DNA of 15,041 nt from JADGGV01 sp035715725 (GTDB lineage Bacteria; Gemmatimonadota; Gemmatimonadetes; Longimicrobiales; RSA9): contig DASTKT010000035.1 in the NCBI GenBank assembly GCA_035715725.1, positions 1-15,041 on the forward strand, read 5' to 3'. A program made the position numbers and the translations under genes. Positions 7,603-14,314 of this stretch are shown here, one piece after another. The stretch's first letter is position 1. Each line of letters begins with the position of its first letter. The notes beneath the pieces are model-generated. The model was not told the origin of the DNA. It ran no database searches and saw nothing but the letters and a program-made list of their open reading frames with translations.

Positions 7603-10014
7603 CTAATTGCCCTGCGCGGGTCGAATCGTCGCCAGCTTCCAGCCGTCGGCGGACGCGAGGAACGTCGCCTCGAAGGACGGACGCTGGAGCTGCCGGCCCG
7701 TAGCCGGGTTGGTGAACGTCAGGATGATCGGGAAGAGCACGGTCGCCGTGCCGGCATTCACGTCCTCGGACTGGACGGTCACGAGCCGCGCCTCGAGGCT
7801 CTCGTTCTCCTTCGCCTCGAGGAACCGGCGCCATGCGCTGTCCTCGCCCGAGCGGATCCCCGGCCAGGCCCGCCGGAGCTGGCGGATGTCCCTGGCGTTG
7901 ATCGCGGCGACGAACGCTTCCGCCGCGCGCCGCCCGGCCGCGACGAGCGTCTCCTTCGTCGCGGCCGCCGCGGCCGGGGCCGGGGGCGCCGGGCTGGCCG
8001 ACGCCGATGCGTACGTGTCCGGCTTCGGCTGCGGCGGCACGGACGGCGCCGCCGCTTCCGGCGCCGGCGGGCGGGCCGGCGGTGCCGCAGCCTCGGCGAC
8101 GCGCCGGAGCTCGGGCCTCCACGAGCGCTTCTCGCCGGCCCGCAGCGTGCCGCGCCAGGTGACGACCTCGTAGCCGCTGGCCCCTACCGAGACCGTGTGC
8201 CTGCCGGGCTCCAGCGACAGCGTACGCCCGGCCACCTCGGTCCCGTCCAGCATCACGACCGCGCCGGCGGGGAGCGCCCCCGTCACGCGCAGCTCGGCGC
8301 GCGCCGGCGGTGTGGCTGGCGGCGGGGACGCGGCCGGTTCGACGGCCGGCGTCGTCGGGCCGCTCGCCGCGGCGGCCTCATCGCCCGGCGCCGGGGCCGG
8401 GCTCGCCGCCGCCGACGTCGGCTCCACCGTGCTGGCCGCCTCCGCCGGCGCCACGCCCTGCACCGCGCTCGCCGCCGGCGGTCGTGGCACCGCGGGTGCG
8501 CGCCGGGCGCGGATGATGAAGGCGCCGGCGCCGATCGCCGCGAGGACCACGGCCGCGAGAGCGAGGCGGCGCCCACGTCCCCCGACCGGGGCGGGCCCGG
8601 GGGTCGCCGCCGGAGCGGGGGGCGCGGGCTCCGGCGCGGCGTGCGGCCCCGAGGGCGCGCCGGCGGCGAGCGTGTCCGAGGGAAGGGGCGTGAGCGTGCC
8701 ACCGACGGTCGTGGCGAGCATCCCGGCCGGGGTCGGCGTCGCGAGCGGATACGGCGGCCCGGCCGCCGATGCCGGCGGCGTCGGCAGGACCGGCTGCGCG
8801 GTCGGCGTTGCCGCGGCGGGCGTCGGGGCGGACTGCGGAGGCGCGGCCGGGGTCCCCGTGACGGGCGGAGGCGCGGCCGCGGCGGTCGAGGCCGGCGGCG
8901 TGGCGACCGGGGCCGCCGCCGCGGCCATTGCACCCGGCGTCACGACGGGCGCCGCGGCGGGCGCGACCGCTGCCAGCAGCGCGTCCCTCAGCTCGACCGC
9001 CGTGCCGAACCGGTCGGCGGGCGCCCGGCCCAGCGCGCGGGCCACGATCTCGTCCAGCGCCTCCGGCACTTCGGCGACCCGGTCGCGGGGGCGGGGCGGC
9101 GGCTCCGTGAGGCGGCGCGTGAGCGCCGCCGCCGCGCCGCTCGGACTGCTGAACGTGCGCTCGCCCGTCAGCATCTCGTAGAGCACGCAGCCGAGGCTGT
9201 AGACGTCGCTGCGGCCGTCGAGCGCCTCGCCGATGAGCTGCTCCGGGCTCATGTACTCGAGCGTACCGACGACCATGCCGGTCTGTGTCAGGTTCTGGCC
9301 CGGCTCCTGGATCGCCTTGGCGATGCCGAAGTCGACGACCTTCACCACGGCGCGGCCGTCGCGGCCGTACGAGAGCAGGATGTTGTCGGGCTTCAGGTCG
9401 CGGTGGATGATGCTCAGCTCGTGGGCCGCGTTCAGCCCCGCGGCCACCTGCGCCGCGATCTCCACCGCCTCGGCCGGCGGCAGCCGGCGCCGCGATGCGA
9501 GCACGGCGGAGAGCGCCGTGCCCTCCACGTGCTCCATGGCGAGGTAGATGAGGCCTTCGTCGGTCTCGCCGAAATCGTAGACGGCGGCCACGTTCGCGTG
9601 GCTGATCCGGCCGGCGGTGGCGGCCTCGCGGGCGAAGCGGCCGATCGCGTCCTGGTCCCGCATGAGCGCGGGCCGCATGATCTTGATCGCGCAGGGGCGG
9701 CCGAGCTTGACGTGCTCCGCCATGTAGACCTGCCCCATCCCGCCTTCACCGAGCTTCCGCACGATGCGATAGCGCCCGGCGATGATCTGTCCGACGAGGT
9801 CGATGGTGCCGTAATCGGCCTTCAGGACGGAGCCGTCCTTCGGGCAGAAATTGATCCCGGCCTCGTATTCGGTGCCGCACTGCGGGCAGACCTTCCGCCC
9901 GGTGCCGCCCGTGCTCACGGCCGCCGCGGGCAACGGGCCGCCCGCCCAGGGCGGACCGCTCGGGGCGGGAGTGGGGGGGGTGGGCTGTTCGCTGGGCTGG
10001 TCGTGCTCCGCCAT
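7603..10014 (-). CDS. Transmembrane Hanks-type Ser/Thr protein kinase with zinc ribbon, PEGA and NTF2-like tail
   Basis: This 803-residue kinase heads the leftward operon. A zinc-ribbon-like knuckle comes first (CPQC at 43-46, FCPKDG at 56-61), with Asp60 in the fourth ligand position. The kinase domain runs about 81-345: glycine loop GEGGMG (89-94), Lys111, HRDLKPDN with Asp206, DFG with Asp228, and GTLEYMSPEQ. All catalytic residues are present, so it should be active. A roughly 135-residue Pro/Ala/Thr linker leads to one membrane helix (484-503). Outside lie another Pro/Ala linker, a PEGA domain (about 572-640) and a C-terminal alpha+beta domain (about 690-803) resembling NTF2/SnoaL-like folds, probably the sensor. 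This resembles PknB-type kinases with an unusual extracytoplasmic end. The ATG at 10014 has only a weak GGTGA upstream. Its first 15 codons include a C8 run. The PP2C gene at 366-1289 is the likely opposing phosphatase. Confidence 0.95.
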   Translation of the reverse strand: MAEHDQPSEQPTPPTPAPSGPPWAGGPLPAAAVSTGGTGRKVCPQCGTEYEAGINFCPKDGSVLKADYGTIDLVGQIIAGRYRIVRKLGEGGMGQVYMAEHVKLGRPCAIKIMRPALMRDQDAIGRFAREAATAGRISHANVAAVYDFGETDEGLIYLAMEHVEGTALSAVLASRRRLPPAEAVEIAAQVAAGLNAAHELSIIHRDLKPDNILLSYGRDGRAVVKVVDFGIAKAIQEPGQNLTQTGMVVGTLEYMSPEQLIGEALDGRSDVYSLGCVLYEMLTGERTFSSPSGAAAALTRRLTEPPPRPRDRVAEVPEALDEIVARALGRAPADRFGTAVELRDALLAAVAPAAAPVVTPGAMAAAAAPVATPPASTAAAAPPPVTGTPAAPPQSAPTPAAATPTAQPVLPTPPASAAGPPYPLATPTPAGMLATTVGGTLTPLPSDTLAAGAPSGPHAAPEPAPPAPAATPGPAPVGGRGRRLALAAVVLAAIGAGAFIIRARRAPAVPRPPAASAVQGVAPAEAASTVEPTSAAASPAPAPGDEAAAASGPTTPAVEPAASPPPATPPARAELRVTGALPAGAVVMLDGTEVAGRTLSLEPGRHTVSVGASGYEVVTWRGTLRAGEKRSWRPELRRVAEAAAPPARPPAPEAAAPSVPPQPKPDTYASASASPAPPAPAAAAATKETLVAAGRRAAEAFVAAINARDIRQLRRAWPGIRSGEDSAWRRFLEAKENESLEARLVTVQSEDVNAGTATVLFPIILTFTNPATGRQLQRPSFEATFLASADGWKLATIRPAQGN
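9962..9984 (+). other. G-quadruplex motif and 8-G run over codons 11-18 of the kinase gene
   Basis: Four G runs of 4, 3, 8 and 3 bases are separated by loops of 1, 3 and 1 bases on the plus strand, which is the template strand of the kinase gene. This meets the usual G3+N1-7 quadruplex rule. The G8 run at 9973-9980 is also a homopolymer at which a one-base slip would shift the kinase frame just after its start. Both properties may simply follow from the Pro/Thr codons there. Confidence 0.55.
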
Positions 10015-10388
10015 CCTGTCACCGTTCAGCGCGGATCACCCCGGGCCCGGCTCGGACCTGGCGTGCCGCAGCGTGGACGTCGGGAACGAATGCGGCGGCG
10101 ATATCGAAGTCGCGTCTCGCCGCGTGCGGCCGAGGCCGCGAAAATTGGGGCGGGGGTGGACGGGCGGCGACGCCTTTCCCACGAGTTGGGACAGCCGCCA
10201 GGGAGCTCCGGGATCCCTGAACGCTACCCCCACGGCTCCGGCGGCGCAAGAGCGTCCCCGCGCCTTGCCGCGCGCTACCGCCATTCACTACTTTGCGCCG
10301 GCTGACCGACCATTCCGTCCGGCTCGGCCCCGCCCGCCGCGGGAGACCGCCGGCGAGCCCGGCCCCAGACCCTTATCGAATTCCGCTC

Positions 10389-10408
10389 CGGACGCGCAAC
10401 CGCGTCCG
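10389..10408 (+). other. Perfect hairpin in the leader of the outer-membrane protein gene
   Basis: The arms CGGACGCG and CGCGTCCG form an 8-bp stem with a CAAC tetraloop, 80 bases upstream of the ATG at 10489. It could be a 5'-UTR stem or an operator. No T-run follows, so it does not look like a terminator. Confidence 0.45.
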
Positions 10409-10478
10409 AACCGTTCCGCGTGCACCCTCGGCTTCGCGTGGTCGCAGGGCCGTGCGCGCGGCGCACATCCTTCGCATC

Positions 10479-10487
10479 AGGAGGAGG
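10479..10487 (+). promoter_or_regulatory. Shine-Dalgarno of the outer-membrane protein gene
   Basis: AGGAGGAGG ends one base before the ATG at 10489. Its first AGGAGG gives a four-base spacer. It decides the start in favour of the ATG that opens a signal peptide over an in-frame ATG at 10420. Confidence 0.8.
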
Positions 10488-10488
10488 C

Positions 10489-11814
10489 ATGTCCCGTCGC
10501 CCGCTCGGCCTCGCGTTGTCATGGTGCCTGCTCGCCACGCCGCTCCATGCGCAGAACCTGCGGCAGAAGGTCTCCGACCTGTTCAAGTTCGGCAACTGCG
10601 GCGATCCGCTCTGCCTCGAGGTGAACGCCGCCGTCCACGGCCGCCATTTCATTCCCGCCGTGGTCCAGGGGCAGAACAACCTGCTCGCATTCCTGACGAA
10701 CGCGATCGCCGTCAGCGCCGCCAACTTCCCCGTCGCGGCCACGAGCGGCGGCACGACCTTCACGTTCGAGGGCGGGCTGCCGGTGGCGACGTCGACCTCC
10801 GCTGGCCCGATCTTCGGCGAGCGCGCACCGACGCTCGGCCGTGGCCGGCTCCTGATCGGGGCCGGTCTCACCGGCCTGAACTACCGGACGATCCGCGGAG
10901 TTCCGCTCGACGGGCTGCTGCTCAACTTCACGCACCAGAACGTCGGCGACCCCGTCTACGGCAATCCGACCATCGAGGACGACATCTTCCAGGTCGCGAC
11001 GAGCCTGGATGTCAGCCTGCTCGCCACCACGTTCGTCGCCACCTACGGGCTGCTGAACCGGGTCGACGTCGGCGTGGCGGTCCCGTTCGTCCACGCGTCC
11101 GTCAGCGGCCACAGCACCGGGCGCATCATCCCGGAGAGCGGGACCGAGGCGCATCGGCTCGGCACGCCGGACAACCCCAAGCTCGAGGAGACCACCTCCT
11201 CGGAAGGGTCCGCCAGCGGCGTCGGCGACGTCGCCGCGCGCGTCAAGGTCAACCTCGGACAGACGCCCCATTTCGGCGCCGCGCTCCTCGGCCAGGTGCG
11301 CTTCGCCACCGGCAACGAGGACGACTTCCTCGGTGCCGGCACCAACAACTTCTCCGGGCTCCTGGTCACGTCCGGCCGCTACGGCCCACTCTCGCCGCAC
11401 CTCGACGTCGGCTACGCGAACGTGAAGAGCGACTTCGAGAACAGCGTGGCCCTCACCACCGTCGGCTTCGACCACCTCATGCTGCCCTGGCTCACCCTGG
11501 CGGTCGACGTCATCTCCCGCTGGCCGCTCGGCGCCTCGAAGCTGACGCTCCCGCCCGCCGTGACGATCACCACGCCGCTGCCGCACGTGGTCGAGCCGGG
11601 CAACATCCCCGAGCGCCGCGACAACACGCTCGACGGCGCGTTCGGCTTCAAGGTGTCGGCCGGCAACCGCCTCAACGTCGTCGCGAACACGCTCGTGCCC
11701 CTCAACCGTGGCGGCGTGCGTCCGAACATCGGCTGGACGCTCGGCCTGGAATACAACTTCTACCCGGCCGGCGTGAGCGCGACCGAGAAGGCGAGCCCGG
11801 GCGGAGCACATTGA
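10489..11814 (+). CDS. Outer-membrane beta-barrel protein, MetA-phenol-degradation/transporter type
   Basis: This 441-residue protein has a signal peptide (MSRRPLGLALSWCLLATPLHA, cut before Gln22). Two cysteines close to the mature N-terminus (Cys37 and Cys42) could form a disulfide. The body alternates amphipathic strands and turns. It carries blocks recalling the family annotated as 'putative MetA-pathway of phenol degradation' (PF13557): DVGVAVPFVHAS, GVGDVAARVKVNLG, FATGNEDDFLGAGTNNFSG, and HLDVGYANV. Near the C-terminus it reads NIGWTLGLEYNFYPAG, a typical last barrel strand, although about 15 residues follow it. Members are thought to be outer-membrane channels for hydrophobic compounds, but most have no proven substrate. 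The gene stands alone: the kinase operon diverges upstream and the receiver gene converges downstream. Outer-membrane placement is likely; the family match is moderate and from memory. Confidence 0.8.
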   Translation: MSRRPLGLALSWCLLATPLHAQNLRQKVSDLFKFGNCGDPLCLEVNAAVHGRHFIPAVVQGQNNLLAFLTNAIAVSAANFPVAATSGGTTFTFEGGLPVATSTSAGPIFGERAPTLGRGRLLIGAGLTGLNYRTIRGVPLDGLLLNFTHQNVGDPVYGNPTIEDDIFQVATSLDVSLLATTFVATYGLLNRVDVGVAVPFVHASVSGHSTGRIIPESGTEAHRLGTPDNPKLEETTSSEGSASGVGDVAARVKVNLGQTPHFGAALLGQVRFATGNEDDFLGAGTNNFSGLLVTSGRYGPLSPHLDVGYANVKSDFENSVALTTVGFDHLMLPWLTLAVDVISRWPLGASKLTLPPAVTITTPLPHVVEPGNIPERRDNTLDGAFGFKVSAGNRLNVVANTLVPLNRGGVRPNIGWTLGLEYNFYPAGVSATEKASPGGAH

Positions 11815-11892
11815 GGGAACGGGCGGCGGGAGGCGGGGAATTGCGGCGGTAGCGGACGGGCCCGATCGACGGCACACGGGCCCCGGCCGGGC

Positions 11893-11926
11893 GCGGCCCG
11901 GGTACGCTTCGACGTGCCCGGGCCGC
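11893..11926. terminator. Shared GC-rich hairpin between convergent genes, putative bidirectional terminator
   Basis: A perfect 10-bp stem (GCGGCCCGGG and CCCGGGCCGC) is extended by a T-G wobble and ACG/CGT, closing on a loop that contains TTCG. It lies 79 bases after the outer-membrane protein stop and 7 bases after the receiver-gene stop on the other strand. The position between convergent genes suits a two-way terminator. There is no T-run on either side, as is common in such GC-rich genomes, so termination may be weak or depend on Rho. Confidence 0.6.
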
Positions 11927-11932
11927 TCGCGT

Positions 11933-12319
11933 TCAGGCGTCCGGTCGCGCGGCGGGCCCGGCGAGCCGCTCGACCACCTCCAGAAGCCGGGCGAGCGCCA
12001 CCGGCTTCGGAAGCACCTCGTCGACCCCGCTCCTCCGCGCCCGCTCCAGGTCCTCCGGGAAGACGTGCGACGTGACCGCGAGGATCGGCACCGTCGATGT
12101 GGCCGCGTGTCGCCGCAGCGCCTCGCCCAGCTGCCCGCCCGTCGGGAGGAGCACCGGGAAGCCGCACACGACGAGGTGCGGCTGCCGCTCCAGCGCCAGT
12201 CGCATCGCCTCCTCGCCGTTCCGCGCCTCGAGCACGTCGTAGCCCGCGTGGCGCAGAACCGTCGCGAAAATATCCCGCGCTTCGGGATGCGGCTCCACCA
12301 GGAGTACGGTGGTCTGCAT
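11933..12319 (-). CDS. Single-domain response regulator with a degenerate phosphorylation site (pseudo-receiver)
   Basis: This 128-residue protein is just a CheY-like receiver fold. Beta-1 reads TVLLVEPHPEAR, where the usual acidic pair (DD or ED) is Glu9-Pro10. The third strand reads LVVCGFPVLLPTGG: Gly53 occupies the position of the phosphoacceptor Asp. The rest of the fold is kept, including the switch Thr83 in PILAVTS and Lys105 in LPKPV. Without the Asp it cannot be phosphorylated in the normal way, so it probably acts through constitutive protein contacts or a different cue. No output domain is attached. The ATG at 12319 is the last start before the first strand; an upstream in-frame extension to 12511 is low-complexity and crosses a structured intergenic element. 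No clear Shine-Dalgarno precedes it. Its neighbour upstream is the ABC1 kinase gene, 333 bp away, so the two may be transcribed separately. Confidence 0.85.
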   Translation of the reverse strand: MQTTVLLVEPHPEARDIFATVLRHAGYDVLEARNGEEAMRLALERQPHLVVCGFPVLLPTGGQLGEALRRHAATSTVPILAVTSHVFPEDLERARRSGVDEVLPKPVALARLLEVVERLAGPAARPDA

Positions 12320-12398
12320 TTGGGCTCGGCAGCGTGGTTGGATCGGCCCGGGGACCCGGCGACGCGAGCGCGCCGGGAGAGCCGTGGGAAAGGAAAGG

Positions 12399-12462
12399 AG
12401 AGAAAAGCAATATTCACTTGCGAAACTGTCACCGCCCCGGCCACTCCGCAAGGCTTTTCTCT
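12399..12462 (-). promoter_or_regulatory. Two-part inverted repeat (possible structured leader RNA or operator)
   Basis: The outer arms AGAGAAAAGC (12399-12408) and GCTTTTCTCT (12453-12462) are perfect complements. The inner arms CTTGCG (12417-12422) and CGCAAG (12447-12452) are also perfect and abut the outer arm on one side, leaving an eight-base bulge (AATATTCA) on the other. Folded, this gives 16 bp of stem around a 24-base loop. The arms are AT-rich in an otherwise GC-rich sequence, which makes chance pairing less likely. On the minus strand it ends 79 bases before the receiver ATG and is followed by a pyrimidine-rich run (CCTTTCCTTTCCC). It may be a leader RNA, an attenuator or a protein-binding site. 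I do not recognise a known riboswitch class. Confidence 0.5.
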
Positions 12463-12520
12463 GGTGTGGGGCAGGCGGCGGTGTCCGGGCTCGGCGTGCC
12501 GGCGGCGGCATGCGGGCGGG

Positions 12521-12556
12521 GCGCGCGGCCGAGGCGCGCGGCCGAGGTGCGCGGCC
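12521..12556. repeat. 13-bp tandem repeat, about 2.8 copies
   Basis: GCGCGCGGCCGAG occurs exactly at 12521-12533 and 12534-12546. A partial third copy at 12547-12556 has one C-to-T change. This is a short non-coding minisatellite whose copy number could vary between strains. Confidence 0.7.
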
Positions 12557-12609
12557 CGCGGCCTGGCATGATCCCGAGCGGATCGAGCCACGCCGGCGGC
12601 GCGGCGGGT

Positions 12610-12631
12610 GGCGGCCGGGCGCGGGGCCGCC
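12610..12631 (-). terminator. GC hairpin after the ABC1 kinase-like gene
   Basis: A perfect 7-bp stem (GGCGGCC and GGCCGCC) with an eight-base loop begins 21 bases after the TAG of the ABC1-family gene on the minus strand. No T-run follows. It may act as a terminator or 3'-end stabiliser; the assignment rests on position. Confidence 0.4.
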
Positions 12632-12652
12632 AGCGGTTCCGTGGGCGCGGGG

Positions 12653-14314
12653 CTATTCGTCCTTGGACAGGATGCTCCACACGAGCGCGATCGCGCCGCC
12701 GGCGGCGAGCAGGAACGCGATCATGGCGAAGCCGGGGTAGCCGAAAACGCGGAACGGCGTCTCGACCCGCATGAGCATGGCCGCGCCGATGATGAGCGCG
12801 GCGAGGAGCAGGCCGACCGTGATCCGGTTGGCGATCTTCTGGAGGCCCTGGATGAGGCGGGTCTCCTCCAGCAGGCGGAGTCGCAGCTCGGGTCCTCGCT
12901 CGACGGCGTCCAGCACATGGTTCAGCCGGGCGGGGAGGCGCTGGAGGAAGTCGTTCATCTCGAGCGCGCTGGAGAGCACGTTCGAGGGCAAGGCAGTCCG
13001 CAGCAGGCGACGTCGCAGGACGGCGGCCGCATCGCGGCGGAGCGCGTCGTTGGGGTCGAAGGCCGGGTCGAGCGCCCTCCCGACGCGCTCGAGGCTCATC
13101 AGCGTGCGACCGAGCATGCCGAAGACGGGCTCCACTCGGAGGCCGGTCTCGGCGGCGCTCCGCGCGAGCGCCATGACGACGCGCCCGGCGGCCACGTCCT
13201 CGCCGGGCGTCGTGCGGTACTCGGCCACGAGCTCCGCGATGCGGCGGCGGAACGCCCGCTCGTCGAAGCGCTCGGTGGGCTCGCCCATGGCGATGGCGAG
13301 ATCGGCGACCTCGTCGTCGCGTCCGTCCGCCAGCGCCAGCAGTTGGCGGAGCAGGCGATCCTGCATCCCGGACGGCATCGCGGCGACCATGCCGACGTCG
13401 AGCAGCGCGATTCGGCGGTCATCGGTGAGAAAGACGTTGCCCGGGTGCGGGTCCGCGTGGAAGAAGCCGTCCACCAGGATCTGCTCCAGGTACGCGCGGA
13501 ACAGCTCGTTCGCCAGCGCGGGGCCGTCGATCTCCATGCGCGCCAGCGGGCTCAGGGCGGTGACCTTCTTCCCGTGGATGAACTCCATCGTAAGCACGCG
13601 CGACGTCGAGTAGTCCTCCAGCGGCCGAGGCACGACGATATGCTCGAAGCCGGTGAGGCTGGCGGCGAGCCGCTCGAGCTGCGTCGCCTCGAGCCGGTAG
13701 TCGAGCTCGCGCAGGATCGCCTTCCGGAACTCCTGCAGCATCCCGACGATGTCGTAGTCGAATGCCGCGTCGCTGTGTTTCTGCACGAACGACGCGATCT
13801 CCTCCATGGCCTCGAGGTCGTCTCGGACCCGCTCGCGGATGCCCGGGCGCTGCACCTTCACGGCGACCGTGCGGCCGTCCCCAAGCGTGGCGCGGTGCAC
13901 CTGACCCAGCGACGCCGCCGCGACCGGCTCGGGGTCGAAGGTCGCGAACGCGCGAGAGATCCGAGCACCGAGCTCCGTCGAGACGATCTCCTCCACCCGC
14001 TCGAATGGAAATGGCTGAACGTCGTCCTGCAGGCGTTCGAGCGCACGCAGGTACGGCTCGGGAAGCAGATCGGCCCGCGTCGACAGCAACTGCCCCAGCT
14101 TGATGAACGTCGGGCCGAGCGACTCCAGGTCGTCGGCCAGCTCCCGCGCGTCCGCCTCCTGCGATGGAAGGTCCGCCGCGCCGCCCTCGACGGGCCGAAG
14201 CAGCGCGTCCTCCAGCCCCATCCGCTCGACCAGGTCTCGCCGCCCGTGCCGGATCAACAGCATGGCGATGTCTTTGTACCGCCCGAGGTGTGACGGATCG
14301 ATCGCGATTGCCAT
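12653..14314 (-). CDS. AarF/ABC1/UbiB-family atypical kinase-like protein
   Basis: This 553-residue protein has all the landmarks of the ABC1/UbiB family. The KxGQ motif is FIKLGQ (Lys72-Gln75), followed by LSTRADLLPEPY. The alanine-rich nucleotide loop is AAASLGQ (132-138), in place of a glycine loop. Lys153 lies in VAVKVQRPG, and ELDYRLE holds the ExD motif. The catalytic stretch is HADPHPGN (286-293), and the metal site reads LLDVG with Asp306, where most members have DFG. Two membrane helices close the protein (about 498-517 and 528-549), as in bacterial UbiB. The family supports ubiquinone or other isoprenoid-lipid metabolism and behaves as an ATPase more than as a protein kinase. No quinone-synthesis gene is adjacent, so I give no gene symbol. 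The ATG at 14314 has GGAAGG four bases upstream. Confidence 0.92.
   Translation of the reverse strand: MAIAIDPSHLGRYKDIAMLLIRHGRRDLVERMGLEDALLRPVEGGAADLPSQEADARELADDLESLGPTFIKLGQLLSTRADLLPEPYLRALERLQDDVQPFPFERVEEIVSTELGARISRAFATFDPEPVAAASLGQVHRATLGDGRTVAVKVQRPGIRERVRDDLEAMEEIASFVQKHSDAAFDYDIVGMLQEFRKAILRELDYRLEATQLERLAASLTGFEHIVVPRPLEDYSTSRVLTMEFIHGKKVTALSPLARMEIDGPALANELFRAYLEQILVDGFFHADPHPGNVFLTDDRRIALLDVGMVAAMPSGMQDRLLRQLLALADGRDDEVADLAIAMGEPTERFDERAFRRRIAELVAEYRTTPGEDVAAGRVVMALARSAAETGLRVEPVFGMLGRTLMSLERVGRALDPAFDPNDALRRDAAAVLRRRLLRTALPSNVLSSALEMNDFLQRLPARLNHVLDAVERGPELRLRLLEETRLIQGLQKIANRITVGLLLAALIIGAAMLMRVETPFRVFGYPGFAMIAFLLAAGGAIALVWSILSKDE

Larger units (their letters stand above)
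10015..10488. other. Divergent intergenic region between the kinase operon and the outer-membrane protein gene
   Basis: These 474 bases must hold promoters for both directions. No strong sigma-70-type site stands out. The best rightward pair I can see is TTGCCG at 10265-10270 and TACTTT at 10289-10294 with an 18-base spacer, four and three matches out of six, which is weak. A GC hairpin lies at 10389-10408 and an ATAT/AAAATTG-bearing patch at 10100-10147. Short open frames here read as low-complexity Arg/Pro/Gly and were not accepted as genes. Confidence 0.5.
12320..12652. other. Structured intergenic region upstream of the receiver gene
   Basis: These 333 bases lie between two minus-strand genes. 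They hold a GC hairpin just after the ABC1 gene (12610-12631), a 13-bp tandem repeat (12521-12556), and an AT-richer segment with a two-part inverted repeat (12399-12462). The patch at 12390-12430 has the lowest GC of the window and is the best place for the receiver promoter. On the minus strand GTGACA and TATTGC occur there, but only 14 bases apart, so I do not call a promoter. Confidence 0.55.

Noticed and set aside
6658..10305. Plus-strand open frame of 1215 codons opposite the CsgG/TPR lipoprotein and kinase genes
   Set aside because: The first part is Ser/Arg/Ala-rich and the rest Arg/Gly/Asp-rich, with no domain signal. It crosses two well-supported genes and their intergenic gap, so it is a compositional artefact.
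12399..12462. A known riboswitch (c-di-GMP, cobalamin or TPP) at the two-part inverted repeat
   Set aside because: Short similarities such as CCGCAAGGC were seen, but the conserved cores and helix order of these classes are not present on either strand.
12320..12511. N-terminal extension of the receiver protein to 12511
   Set aside because: It adds about 64 low-complexity residues before the first receiver strand and runs across the inverted-repeat element; the ATG at 12319 fits the fold exactly.
12608..14293. Plus-strand open frame of 561 codons opposite the ABC1-family gene
   Set aside because: The minus strand has every UbiB-family motif; the plus-strand product is His/Arg/Asp/Glu/Gln-rich low complexity.
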